Positions 9,759-17,460 are shown, numbered from the stretch's first letter. The stretch is 64,000 nucleotides of DNA from Oscillospiraceae bacterium (GCA_017532085.1 JAFXJT010000031.1:1-64000); one strand, 5' to 3'. Notes: generated by a model from the sequence alone, not told the origin. Program-made: numbers and translations.

Positions 9759-10727
9759 TCAGATGCCGTACTTATCAACATCTGCCTGAGTGATGGTGGA
9801 AGCATCGAAGCCCTTCTCATCCATAACAACAACCTTCTCGGACAGGGTCTTGCCAGCCTCGAGATCCTTGATGATGCTGTCGATGTAGGAAGCCTGGAAG
9901 GGGTTGCACTGACCATCATAGTTCCAGTTCTTTTTCAGCAACTCTTCGAGAGCCCACTTGTTGCAGTCGAAGCCCATAATGATAACGTCCTTGCCAACGC
10001 CGTGGGAGATGTTTGCCTTATCCAGAGCAGCAACTGCACCCTTAGCCATGTCATCGTTCTCAGCGTAGATTACGTTGAACTTCTTGCCGGAGTCGATTAC
10101 GGACTGAACGATCTGTGTTGCTTTTTCAGCATTCCACTCAGCGGTCTGCTGGGTAATGAGGTTCCAACCCAGATCCTTAACTGCCTGATCCAGAGCGCCG
10201 GAACGGCCCTTCTGTGCTGCGGAACCCATAACACCCTGCAGGTGAATGATGTTGTACTCAGAGAGGTTCTGGCCCTTCAGCCAGTCAACAGCGGTCTGAC
10301 CTTCCTTATCCATGTCGGAAACGATGGAAGCCTCATACAGGCTTGCGTCAGCATCGATTGTACGGTCAAACAGAATGACCTTAACGCCTGCCTTCTTGGC
10401 ATCCTGCAGAACAGAATCCCAACCGGCGGTATCAGCAGCGGAGAGCAGCAGATAATCAACTTCATCCTGAACGTACTTCTGAGCTGCGTTGATCTGCTCA
10501 TCGTTCTTCAGGCTGTAAGAGAACTGTGCATCATAGCCGTTCTCCTTTGTGAAGGTCTTTTTCATATCGTTGTCATTTGCGGTACGATAGCCGGACTCGT
10601 TGGGATCGTTGTTGATAATACCAACCTTGATGAGGCCGTCGTCATCTTTCTTGCCGCCGTCACAGGCGACTGCGGACATGCAGAGCATAGCGGATGCTGC
10701 GAGTGCTAAAACTTTCTGAATCTTCAT
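9759..10727 (-). CDS. Sugar-binding lipoprotein of CUT2 importer (YtfQ-like)
   Basis: 322 residues with an N-terminal lipoprotein signal (MKIQKVLALAASAMLCM) and lipobox SAVAC, Cys at ~22, followed by a Lys/Asp-rich tether. The body is a type I periplasmic-binding fold: VGIINNDPNESGYRTAND at ~36, the characteristic block VKVILFDRTIDAD (~117-129), and AENDDMAKGAVAALD (~215). The FDRTID and ENDDMA motifs resemble YtfQ. First cistron of the arabinose operon, with GGAGG about 8 bases before the ATG, and the probable AraR-like site at its promoter. Confidence 0.9.
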   Translation of the reverse strand: MKIQKVLALAASAMLCMSAVACDGGKKDDDGLIKVGIINNDPNESGYRTANDNDMKKTFTKENGYDAQFSYSLKNDEQINAAQKYVQDEVDYLLLSAADTAGWDSVLQDAKKAGVKVILFDRTIDADASLYEASIVSDMDKEGQTAVDWLKGQNLSEYNIIHLQGVMGSAAQKGRSGALDQAVKDLGWNLITQQTAEWNAEKATQIVQSVIDSGKKFNVIYAENDDMAKGAVAALDKANISHGVGKDVIIMGFDCNKWALEELLKKNWNYDGQCNPFQASYIDSIIKDLEAGKTLSEKVVVMDEKGFDASTITQADVDKYGI

Positions 10728-10780
10728 TAGTATTTCCCTCCGTATTCTTTTGTCACCTTTCGGTGCGGGTCTGTATTTAC

Positions 10781-10806
10781 ATTATAATGCACTTGTCTGT
10801 ACAAGT
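10781..10806 (-). promoter_or_regulatory. Arabinose operon promoter with AraR-like operator
   Basis: Minus-strand -10 TATAAT at 10781-10786. The palindrome ACTTGTCTGTACAAGT at 10791-10806 sits directly upstream, where bound repressor would block polymerase. It closely follows the B. subtilis AraR box (ATTTGTACGTACAAAT-like). No good -35 is visible. A weaker half-matching copy (ACTTGTACGGTCATTT) lies at 10886-10901 and could allow DNA looping. Confidence 0.75.
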
Positions 10807-10925
10807 ATACCGAAATTTTTCACGAATATGTTTAATATATTACGATGTTCAAAAAATAAGCTGGAAATCTTTGTCATTTCCTGCGACTTGTACGGTCATT
10901 TCCCCGGATTCTGCGGCGCAGTTGT

Positions 10926-11633
10926 CTAGTGGTTGCTGTGTTCTTGGAATTCACGAGGGGTATAGCCGGTATATTTCTTGAAAATCTGGCTGAAATAGCG
11001 ATAATCCCGGAAGCCCACCTGATCTGCGATTTCCGAGACCTGCAAAGAAGTGCAGCAAAGAAGTTCCTTTGCCCGCTCAATACGGACACGTGTCAGATAA
11101 TCCACAAAATTTGTACCAACAGCTTTTTTAAACAGCGAGCTGAAATAGGTGGGACTCAATCCAACGGCGGCTGCCACGCGTTTTAAGGAGATATCATCCT
11201 GTGCAAAATGCGCTTTGATATATTCCTGCGCTTTTTCCATCAAAGCACTTTCGTCTTTTTTGGAGCTTGTAATGCGCCAGTCGATACATTGCTCGAACAT
11301 ATCGGTGAAATAGTCGATTGCCGAGGTGATCGGATTCAGCTTTTGCGCAATATCATCCACGCTGCCGAACCGATCCTGAAATGCCTCGCCGGAGATGCCC
11401 AGTGATTTTGTAAAACTATGGGCAGTGACATACAGATCTATGGTAATATATAACCGCAGCATCATAGATTCCAGTGCGGAATAGCCGATCTGATCGAAGA
11501 AGGAACACAGTGTTTCCCGGCAGTTTTCACGCTTTCCGGTTTGCAAAAATTGCAGAATCTGCTTCGAATCGAGCTTTTGCACATCTGCACTTTGCCGTGA
11601 TGCTTCGTTTTGTGATTCCACGGCGGCACACAT
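10926..11633 (-). CDS. AraC-family transcriptional regulator
   Basis: 235 residues. The C-terminal ~100 residues form a double helix-turn-helix of the AraC/XylS type (SLKRVAAAVGLSPTYFSSLF and VSEIADQVGFRDYRYFSQIF, ending GYTPREFQ). The N-terminal ~120 residues are helical and lack a cupin or receiver domain; they resemble the linker preceding the HTH in YesN-type regulators. The same layout is seen in the regulator at 14308. It starts 20 bp after araR, so the two regulators are probably co-transcribed and under AraR autocontrol. The likely role is activation of the adjacent arabinose genes, but the target is not shown. Confidence 0.85.
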   Translation of the reverse strand: MCAAVESQNEASRQSADVQKLDSKQILQFLQTGKRENCRETLCSFFDQIGYSALESMMLRLYITIDLYVTAHSFTKSLGISGEAFQDRFGSVDDIAQKLNPITSAIDYFTDMFEQCIDWRITSSKKDESALMEKAQEYIKAHFAQDDISLKRVAAAVGLSPTYFSSLFKKAVGTNFVDYLTRVRIERAKELLCCTSLQVSEIADQVGFRDYRYFSQIFKKYTGYTPREFQEHSNH

Positions 11634-11652
11634 ATCGGGCTACCCCCTTCCG

Positions 11653-12729
11653 TTACAGCTTTTGAACCGACTGACGAGACACCAGCTCCGGCTCGAACAA
11701 GATATTTTCGTTTTCCGTGTTGGGCTGACTCAGCATCTGCATCAGCAGTTCTGCGGCACGCTCGCCGAGAAGCTGGTGGGGATGTGAAACGGTTGTCAGC
11801 GGTACTTCGCATATGGAGGCAAGCTTGGCATTATCAATTCCTACAATCGAGATATCTTCGGGAACCTTAATGCCGTTTTCCTTGCAGAAATTCATCAGGC
11901 TCACCGCAATGCTGTCGTTATAGCAGACAACGGCAGTAGAATCTTTCAAAATGGAAAGAACGCGTTCGGAAGACAGTGTAAAGAGCGATTGCTTTTCGGA
12001 TGTGGAATACCAGAGCACATTCTGCTCTGCTGTGGGGATACTGTGTTGTTCAAAGCTGTTCATAAAGCCTTGATATCGTTTGTGTCCTTGAATATCATCC
12101 AATGCAAAAATGCCCGAAATTTTTCGATGTCCCATTGCAAACAGATGGTCGGTGACCAAAGAGGCAGCCTTGACATCATCCATTGCCACGCATGAAAAAT
12201 CAGACCACGGATAGTTGGCATTGAAGAATACTACCGGAATATTTAAAGAGCGGATTTCCTCATATAGCGCCCGATTCGGATTGGGCAGCGCACTTTTGGA
12301 CGGCTCTACAATCAATCCTTTCACATCCTGCGCAAGCATTGTTTTCAGCGCTTTGGATTCTTCAAACACCTGATTCTGCGTAATGGAAAGCTGCATGCCG
12401 ATATGATTGGCTTTCAGCACCCGTTCGATACCTGTCACTATGCTGGGAAAGATGTAATCACTGAAATAGGTAGAGATTACGCCAACATTATAGCCTTGCT
12501 TGAAGACAGGCTGATCTACGGAACGGACGAAGGTTCCGCTGCCGCGCTTGCGCCAGATAATATTCTGAGATTCCAGCACCATCAGCGCTTGCCGCACGGT
12601 TTGTCTGCTGACACCGTGGATATCGCAGAGCTCTTTTTCGGAATAGAATCGCTCTCCGGGGGACAGATTTTTTTTGACAATATGCTGTTTGACCCATTCG
12701 ACAATGGCAAGATACTTAAAATCATCCAT
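11653..12729 (-). CDS. araR: Arabinose repressor AraR (GntR-type HTH plus LacI-type sensor)
   Basis: About 358 residues. Residues 1-70 are a winged helix of the GntR family (PGERFYSEKELCDIHGVSRQTVRQAL); the rest is a LacI/GalR effector-binding fold (NVGVISTYFSDYIFPSIVTGIE, later ISIVGIDNAKLASICEVPLTTV). This GntR-LacI chimera is the hallmark of AraR, which releases DNA on binding L-arabinose. GGAGG lies 7 bases before the ATG at 12729; an in-frame ATG 18 bases upstream has no such site. Two AraR-like boxes at its own promoter suggest autoregulation. Confidence 0.93.
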   Translation of the reverse strand: MDDFKYLAIVEWVKQHIVKKNLSPGERFYSEKELCDIHGVSRQTVRQALMVLESQNIIWRKRGSGTFVRSVDQPVFKQGYNVGVISTYFSDYIFPSIVTGIERVLKANHIGMQLSITQNQVFEESKALKTMLAQDVKGLIVEPSKSALPNPNRALYEEIRSLNIPVVFFNANYPWSDFSCVAMDDVKAASLVTDHLFAMGHRKISGIFALDDIQGHKRYQGFMNSFEQHSIPTAEQNVLWYSTSEKQSLFTLSSERVLSILKDSTAVVCYNDSIAVSLMNFCKENGIKVPEDISIVGIDNAKLASICEVPLTTVSHPHQLLGERAAELLMQMLSQPNTENENILFEPELVSRQSVQKL

Positions 12730-12758
12730 AGCAATGCCTCCGATCATGCGTTTTTTTT

Positions 12759-12826
12759 ATTATAACACCCCTTTTTCGACTTGTCAATACAAATTAGAAG
12801 ATAAATTGCAAGATGTATGTACAAGT
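12759..12826 (-). promoter_or_regulatory. araR promoter with two AraR-like boxes
   Basis: Minus-strand -10 TATAAT (12759-12764) and -35 TTGACA (12782-12787), spacer 17. Box 1 ACTTGTCAATACAAAT (12779-12794) covers the -35. Box 2 AGATGTATGTACAAGT (12811-12826) begins 32 bp further upstream, about three helical turns, so a repressor pair could bind cooperatively on one face. Confidence 0.78.
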
Positions 12827-12877
12827 TGCGGGGGCCGGATCGGATGCTGTGCAGAGCAGTTGGATGCAAGAGAAAAG

Positions 12878-12922
12878 AAAACAGCTTGCGTTGTTCACAA
12901 AGCAAACAACACAAGCTGTTTT
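12878..12922 (-). terminator. Terminator of the GH5 gene
   Basis: Arms AAAACAGCTTG / CAAGCTGTTTT extended by GTTGTT/AACAAC across one mismatch. On the minus strand the stem is followed by TTTTCTTTTCTC. It separates the GH5 gene from araR, arguing against one operon. Confidence 0.75.
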
Positions 12923-12950
12923 GTCGTTGATGCAGTGCAGCGAAAAGAGA

Positions 12951-13901
12951 TTACAGATAGCGAAGCAATTCTTCTCTGATGCCATCCAAACGGGCATCGG
13001 ACAAACCGAAGTCCATTTCCTTGTAGTTCCAGGCGCAGCGGGCGATGTTGTGACGCTCAAAAACAGTATGGATTGTTTGGAACCACTTCAGCGTATCTTC
13101 GGGAGATACAATATCAATCATACCGTATTCGCCGCAATACAGTACAGTATGATGCTGTTCGGCAGCTGCGATGGCGGGCGCAAACAATGCTTCAAAATAA
13201 TCGGTGGTGCAATTGCTTTCTTCAAAGGAGAAACGGTCCGCAGGATTCAGCGCAATGGCCCAGGTAGCGCCTTGATGCGTGAAGGAAAGCGGCTCATAGC
13301 AATGAAAATTATAAATCACCTTATCGTCATAGGGCGGCGCCAGATCCTTGACCGCCGGAGCGCTGTTGTTATGATAGCTGCCGACTAAAATCAAGGTATC
13401 CGGTGCAAACGGACGAATGCGTTTGATGCATTCATTGGCAATCCGGTTCCATGCATCAATAAAGCTCGGATCGGTTACTTCGTTGAGCAGCTCAAAGACT
13501 ACAGTATCGGCATATTTTCCATAGCGCTGTGCCAGTGTTTCCCACAGGCGATAGAACCGCTCCTGATAGGCAGCGCTGTGGAAAAAGCCCTCTTCCCGCT
13601 CGTCTTCATCGAAGGAAAATCCGGCAGTCTTATGCAGATCCAGCACCACATTCAGTCCATGAAGCCGGCACTGTTCCAATGCCCAGTCGATTCGCTCATA
13701 GCCGGCTGCTTCATAGCCGCCGTTTTCGTCTTCGAGTACATTATAATCCATTGGAATACGAACATGATCCATCCCCCATGCTGCGATGGTTGCAAAATCG
13801 CTTTCGGTGATGAAATGCGCAAGCCGTTCTGCACTATAATCACACTGGGAAAGCCATCCTCCCAGATTCACGCCCTTACGAAATCCTTTTTTCAGTAACA
13901 T
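12951..13901 (-). CDS. Intracellular GH5 family beta-glycanase (endoglucanase/glucosidase type)
   Basis: About 316 residues, a single GH5 TIM-barrel domain. The entry motif is KGVNLGGWL at the N-terminus; VRIPMDYN and VVLDLHKTAG follow. The acid/base is the Glu of ELLNEVTD and the nucleophile the Glu of LYCGEYGM. There is no signal peptide, dockerin or binding module, so it probably trims imported oligosaccharides in the cytoplasm. AAAGGTGG lies 5 bases before the ATG at 13901. It is transcribed away from the AraC-type regulator at 14308. The exact linkage cleaved (beta-1,4-glucan, mannan, other) cannot be read from sequence. Confidence 0.88.
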   Translation of the reverse strand: MLLKKGFRKGVNLGGWLSQCDYSAERLAHFITESDFATIAAWGMDHVRIPMDYNVLEDENGGYEAAGYERIDWALEQCRLHGLNVVLDLHKTAGFSFDEDEREEGFFHSAAYQERFYRLWETLAQRYGKYADTVVFELLNEVTDPSFIDAWNRIANECIKRIRPFAPDTLILVGSYHNNSAPAVKDLAPPYDDKVIYNFHCYEPLSFTHQGATWAIALNPADRFSFEESNCTTDYFEALFAPAIAAAEQHHTVLYCGEYGMIDIVSPEDTLKWFQTIHTVFERHNIARCAWNYKEMDFGLSDARLDGIREELLRYL

Positions 13902-13934
13902 AATATCCACCTTTCTGTGTTTTTGCTTTGAGTT

Positions 13935-13991
13935 AGTATAGCATGCAAATGAGAAAAAAGATATCAAATTTATGCTGTTTATATCAAATTT
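13935..13991 (-). promoter_or_regulatory. GH5 promoter region with tandem 11-bp direct repeats
   Basis: Minus-strand -10 TATACT (13935-13940) has no good -35. Upstream lie two identical copies of ATATCAAATTT, 13961-13971 and 13981-13991, exactly 20 bp apart. A weak promoter plus direct repeats two helical turns apart is the usual binding pattern of AraC-family activators, and such a gene is divergently placed at 14308. Confidence 0.5.
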
Positions 13992-14255
13992 CTACCCTTC
14001 TTTCACAAAAAACATGTCAAGCATATGACACAATTCGCAAGCGGATGGTATTAACGCAATAAAGATTGTGTTATGATATTAGCAGATATCCCTCTGTCCC
14101 CTGCTGTTGAGATCTCTGTGGTTTAGGCAGTACGATGCCTCCCCTCCTTTTTGGAAATGCTGCTCTTTACCCCGGCGGTGCCTTCCGAAAATCCGGTATG
14201 GTGTTGTCTGATCTGCGGAGATCTGCGGCAGATTATCCTTTCTATCAAATTCTTG

Positions 14256-14284
14256 TTGTTTTTTTTGTAAAAATGCTGTACAAT
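14256..14284 (+). promoter_or_regulatory. Candidate promoter of AraC-type regulator and GH16 gene
   Basis: -35 TTGTTT (14256-14261), 17-bp spacer, -10 TACAAT (14279-14284). The start site would fall just before the AGGAG at 14293-14297, giving a very short leader. The rest of the 406-bp gap (13992-14255) holds no convincing gene; it contains several small potential hairpins only. Confidence 0.5.
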
Positions 14285-14307
14285 GAAAGCAAAGGAGTTG
14301 ATGGTGC

Positions 14308-15051
14308 ATGGATATTCAAAAGAAGCTTTCTCATGTGGAGTTCTTGAATCGGGAGCACAATTTATCTCATTTATCCTATGAGCGAGAAATGGCGTTTTTC
14401 CAAAGCATTAAGCTGGGGAATCCCGATGAGGTCAACCGTTTGTTCAAGCCGCTTAACAGCGGCCAGATGGGAATGCTCAGTGAGGATGCGCTGCGCAATC
14501 TGAAATATCATCTGATCATTACGGTGGCGCTGATTACCCGTTACTGTATCGAAGGCGGTATGGAAATGGAAACGGCATATAACCTCAGCGACATTTACAT
14601 CCAAAGCCTAGATAAATGCAGCTGCGAAGATGAGATTCATATGCTGCATCGGGAATTGGTGGATGATTATGCGCAGCGGATGCAGTTGCTGCATAAGCAA
14701 TCGTTGTATCCCAAAACCATTATCGTTTGTCTGGATTATATCTACGAGAATTTACATACCAAGATTACACTGGAAAAGCTAGCGGAAGTCGCTGCATTGA
14801 GTCCGACATATCTTTCACGGTTATTTCGTAAAGAAGTCGGCATTACACTTTCTGAATACATTATGAAAAAGCGGCTGGAGGCTGCGGAGAATATGCTCAA
14901 ATATTCTTCTTATTCCTGCATTGAAATTTCTGCATATCTTTGCTTCAGTTCGGAAAGTCATTTTATTCAGGTGTTCAAAAAGCATACGGGATTTACTCCC
15001 AAAGCCTATCGAAGGAAGTTTTTTCGACAACGATCGGATTTCGTTCCATAA
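14308..15051 (+). CDS. AraC-family transcriptional regulator of the GH5/GH16 locus
   Basis: 247 residues. The C-terminal AraC-type double HTH is clear (TLEKLAEVAALSPTYLSRLF and CIEISAYLCFSSESHFIQVF, ending GFTPKAYRRKF). The N-terminal ~145 residues are helical, with no sugar-binding cupin or receiver domain, and match in layout the regulator at 10926. AGGAG lies 10 bases before the ATG. It lies 25 bp upstream of the dockerin-GH16 gene in the same direction and is divergent from GH5, so it is the best candidate for their activator. What signal it senses is not evident. Confidence 0.87.
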   Translation: MDIQKKLSHVEFLNREHNLSHLSYEREMAFFQSIKLGNPDEVNRLFKPLNSGQMGMLSEDALRNLKYHLIITVALITRYCIEGGMEMETAYNLSDIYIQSLDKCSCEDEIHMLHRELVDDYAQRMQLLHKQSLYPKTIIVCLDYIYENLHTKITLEKLAEVAALSPTYLSRLFRKEVGITLSEYIMKKRLEAAENMLKYSSYSCIEISAYLCFSSESHFIQVFKKHTGFTPKAYRRKFFRQRSDFVP

Positions 15052-15076
15052 TGCCATGAAAATGAGGAGGAGTATC

Positions 15077-16015
15077 ATGAAAACACACGCAAAAAAGATG
15101 ATGGCTCTGACACTTGCGGCCAGCCTTGGTGTGGCTGGACTTCATGTATCAGGTGCCCTGCTGGGCGATGCCAATAATGACGGTGCGCTCCGCAAAGAAG
15201 ATGTACAGTCTGTCATCAATTTTCTGATTGACCAGCCGGGTGCATCCCCTGCCAATGCCGATGTGAACCAAGATGGTGTTGTAAACGGTGTGGATTTGTC
15301 TCTGCTTAAGCGCAAGATCCTGCAAGGCGGAACCCCCGGCCCCTCTGAGATTCCCGATTATGGTACGGCTCCCAACGAGAGCGCTACCATGTACGATAAT
15401 TTCCGCAGCGGCAGCTCAAAGTATTTCTTTGCATCGGATGGTTGGACCAACGGCAATCCCTTTGATTGCGTATGGCGCGGCAGCAATGCAGTGCTTTCCA
15501 ACGGATCTCTGCAATTAAATCTTACCGCTGATCCCAAGGGCGCATATCGTTATGCAGGTTCTGAGTATCGTACCAGTGATCATTATCACTACGGATATTA
15601 TGAGACCTCGATGCAGGCCATTAAGAATGATGGTGTAGTATCCTCCTTCTTCACCTATACAGGACCTTCCGAGGACAATCCGTGGGATGAGATCGATATT
15701 GAAATCCTTGGCAAGGATACTACCAAGGTGCAGCTCAATTACTACACCAACGGTGTAGGCAATCATGAGTATTTCTACGATCTGGGATTTGATGCATCTC
15801 AGGGCTATCATACCTATGGCTTTGATTGGCAGCCCGATCACATCACCTGGTACGTAGACGGCAAGGCGATTTATACTGCTCGTGACAACATTCCGTCTAC
15901 TCCCGGCCGTATTATGATGAATGTATGGCCCGGTATCGGCGTGGATGAGTGGCTCAAGCCTTTCAACGGCAATGTTCCGCTGACAGCCAGATATCAGTGG
16001 GTTACCTTTAACTAA
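15077..16015 (+). CDS. Secreted dockerin-GH16 glucanase (lichenase type)
   Basis: About 312 residues. Signal peptide 1-26 (MKTHAKKMMALTLAAS...), then a type I dockerin with two calcium-loop repeats (GDANNDG at ~30 and ADVNQDG at ~61), then a GH16 jelly roll. The catalytic motif DEIDIE at 204-209 supplies nucleophile Glu205 and acid/base Glu209, the spacing of beta-1,3-1,4-glucanases. The dockerin implies docking to a cohesin on a cellulosomal scaffoldin. It is N-terminal, whereas C-terminal dockerins are commoner. GAGGAGG precedes the ATG at 15077 by 6 bases. Confidence 0.92.
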   Translation: MKTHAKKMMALTLAASLGVAGLHVSGALLGDANNDGALRKEDVQSVINFLIDQPGASPANADVNQDGVVNGVDLSLLKRKILQGGTPGPSEIPDYGTAPNESATMYDNFRSGSSKYFFASDGWTNGNPFDCVWRGSNAVLSNGSLQLNLTADPKGAYRYAGSEYRTSDHYHYGYYETSMQAIKNDGVVSSFFTYTGPSEDNPWDEIDIEILGKDTTKVQLNYYTNGVGNHEYFYDLGFDASQGYHTYGFDWQPDHITWYVDGKAIYTARDNIPSTPGRIMMNVWPGIGVDEWLKPFNGNVPLTARYQWVTFN

Positions 16016-16018
16016 AGT

Positions 16019-16052
16019 AAAAAACGGTCAAGAGAAATCTTGACCGTTTTTT
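16019..16052. terminator. Bidirectional terminator between GH16 and DUF3793 genes
   Basis: Perfect 15-bp stem (AAAAAACGGTCAAGA / TCTTGACCGTTTTTT) with a GAAA tetraloop. T-runs occur on both strands, fitting the two convergent genes. Confidence 0.92.
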
Positions 16053-16069
16053 CATGTTTTGCAATCCGT

Positions 16070-16645
16070 TTACGCAGGAATTTTCAGAGCGGTATACAAA
16101 TCTTGTCCCTCTGCAAGTCTGCCATGCAAATAACGATGACATTTCCGATAGCGGGCAAACATTTGGCGGGCAATGCCGATGTTGCCATAGACCTTCCAGC
16201 AGCCGCAAAGCTTGCAGTTGGCTCCTTTGTTGGCAATGAATCCCAGCACATCTTCTTTCGGATAGCCAAGAAAAATGCCGATTTCATGCGGAAATTCGCT
16301 GCTCTCTGCAATGCGGGATGCCAGCTTTTCCAAGCATATCTGAATCCCTTTTTCCGGCTCATAACCCAGATGATGCAGCAATGCAGCAGCCCAAGGCTCT
16401 TGTAAACGCCGGGCGAGCAATGATTCACGAAATACCAGCAGCAGAATCCTGTTTTTACATTGACATAGGATCCGGCAGCGCAGTCCTTTGACTCCGGCAC
16501 GCCGATTGAATATTGCAGCATGATGCGGCAGATCAAATTCCTGCGATGAAAGCGAAAACAAACTGGCGCATTTGATTCCAAGCAGTGTGGGTGCACTGTG
16601 CTGCACAAGTTTTTCACTAAATTGTCGATGTGCATCATCTGACAT
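16070..16645 (-). CDS. DUF3793 family protein, iron-locus associated
   Basis: 191 residues. The C-terminal half has the family signature FPHEIGIFLGYPKEDVLGFI and NKGANCKLCGCWKVYG (~118-152). Of two overlapping 191-residue frames here, this one has the family motifs and a GGGGGG ribosome site 5 bases from its ATG. The function is unknown; members are repeatedly found beside ferrous-iron transport genes in Clostridia. Here it is divergent from feoAAB and carries the same palindrome at its promoter, so co-regulation by iron is likely. Cysteine-rich stretches (CRILCQCK, CKLCGC) would suit metal or redox chemistry, but that is inference. Confidence 0.85.
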   Translation of the reverse strand: MSDDAHRQFSEKLVQHSAPTLLGIKCASLFSLSSQEFDLPHHAAIFNRRAGVKGLRCRILCQCKNRILLLVFRESLLARRLQEPWAAALLHHLGYEPEKGIQICLEKLASRIAESSEFPHEIGIFLGYPKEDVLGFIANKGANCKLCGCWKVYGNIGIARQMFARYRKCHRYLHGRLAEGQDLYTALKIPA

Positions 16646-16703
16646 AGGATCCCCCCCATTTCTATTTGTGTTAGTATATACGAAGCTGGATGCGTTATTC
16701 TTA

Positions 16704-16760
16704 GTTAGCGTATGCTAACTACCTGTGTTAAGTATAGCATATATCAACTGGATTTGTCAA
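16704..16760 (-). promoter_or_regulatory. Promoter of DUF3793 gene with GTTAG-N6-CTAAC operator
   Basis: Minus-strand -35 TTGACA (16755-16760), 18-bp spacer, -10 TATACT (16731-16736). The palindrome TAGTTAGC-GTAT-GCTAACTA (core 16704-16719) lies immediately downstream, over the expected start site, a repressor position. Confidence 0.72.
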
Positions 16761-16795
16761 GATTGTGAGGAGAACTCAACCTGCACAAAGATTTG

Positions 16796-16910
16796 GTTAG
16801 GATAGACTAACTGTTTGTGCGATCATACAAAAAGTCAAAAATATGGAAGGATTTTGCTTGACAATGCGTATGTATTGATGTATCATAACAATTGGTTAGA
16901 AGGTGCTAAC
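16796..16910 (+). promoter_or_regulatory. feo promoter with two GTTAG-N6-CTAAC operators
   Basis: -35 TTGACA (16858-16863), 17-bp spacer, -10 TATCAT (16881-16886). One operator copy is upstream (16796-16811) and one overlaps the start site region (16895-16910). The arms resemble half-sites of DtxR/IdeR iron repressors, although the 6-bp spacing differs from the classical IdeR box. Confidence 0.72.
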
Positions 16911-16914
16911 TCCA

Positions 16915-17169
16915 ATGGCTGCTATGGCAAAACCGGGCAGATTTGTATTGACGCAAGCTCAGATCGGACAGAAATGCAGGATGGTAAAAATCAATGGTTC
17001 TCCTGCCATGAAGCGCCGGCTTGCAGATTTCGGTTTTGCTGTAGGCATGGTGGTTACGGTGGTTGCAGCAGCAGGCGGTGATCTCATTGTAAAAGTACAT
17101 GAGGGACGGGTGGCTGTGGCTTGGGATTTAGCAAACAGGATTCTGATAGAGCAAGGAGCAGAGAAATGA
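16915..17169 (+). CDS. feoA: FeoA domain protein 1
   Basis: About 84 residues, one SH3-like FeoA domain (CRMVKINGSPAMKRRLADFG, then GDLIVKVHEGRVAVAWDLA). FeoA is a small cytosolic partner needed for FeoB-driven Fe2+ uptake. The start is uncertain: ATG 16915 has AAGGTG 9 bases upstream; ATG 16924 and a GTG at 16903 are also in frame. The stop overlaps the next feoA by 4 bp. It is one of two consecutive, divergent FeoA copies. Confidence 0.85.
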   Translation: MAAMAKPGRFVLTQAQIGQKCRMVKINGSPAMKRRLADFGFAVGMVVTVVAAAGGDLIVKVHEGRVAVAWDLANRILIEQGAEK

Positions 17170-17387
17170 AAACACTGAGGGATGCAAAGGTTGGCGAAAC
17201 GGTTCGTGTTGTCAAGGTGCATGGTGAAGGCGCACTGCGCCGCAGAATCATGGATATGGGCATCACCAAGCACGCCGAGATTTATGTACGGAAGGTTGCG
17301 CCGTTGGGGGATCCGTTTGAATTGATGGTACGTGGATATGAGCTCTCCCTTCGCAAAGCGGATGCGGAGATGATTGAGGTTATCTGA
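17166..17387 (+). CDS. feoA: FeoA domain protein 2
   Basis: 73 residues, a single FeoA SH3-like domain with the family core VRVVKVHGEGALRRRIMDMG at ~14-33 and VAPLGDPFELMVRGYELSLR near the end, which matches the FeoA consensus better than copy 1. Coupled to the first feoA by an ATGA overlap. Followed by a 73-bp gap with another GTTAG-N6-CTAAC palindrome before feoB. Confidence 0.92.
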   Translation: MKTLRDAKVGETVRVVKVHGEGALRRRIMDMGITKHAEIYVRKVAPLGDPFELMVRGYELSLRKADAEMIEVI

Positions 17388-17423
17388 GCAGCTGTATACG
17401 CACTCAGGATTTTTTGCATTGCA

Positions 17424-17439
17424 GTTAGTCTGCACTAAC
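17424..17439. promoter_or_regulatory. Fourth GTTAG-N6-CTAAC palindrome, between feoA and feoB
   Basis: CAGTTAG-TCTGCA-CTAACTG, the same arms and 6-bp spacing as the three upstream copies. It lies 22 bp before the feoB start. No convincing separate promoter is visible here. Confidence 0.65.
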
Positions 17440-17460
17440 TGCAGATGAAAGGATGATAAC

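Noticed and set aside
14079..14309. 76-residue frame on the minus strand in the GH5-AraC gap
   Set aside because: It runs into the regulator's start region, has no ribosome site, and its composition gives no domain.
16084..16659. Second 191-residue minus-strand frame over the DUF3793 gene
   Set aside because: The overlapping frame 16070-16645 contains the DUF3793 motifs and the better ribosome site; this one has none.
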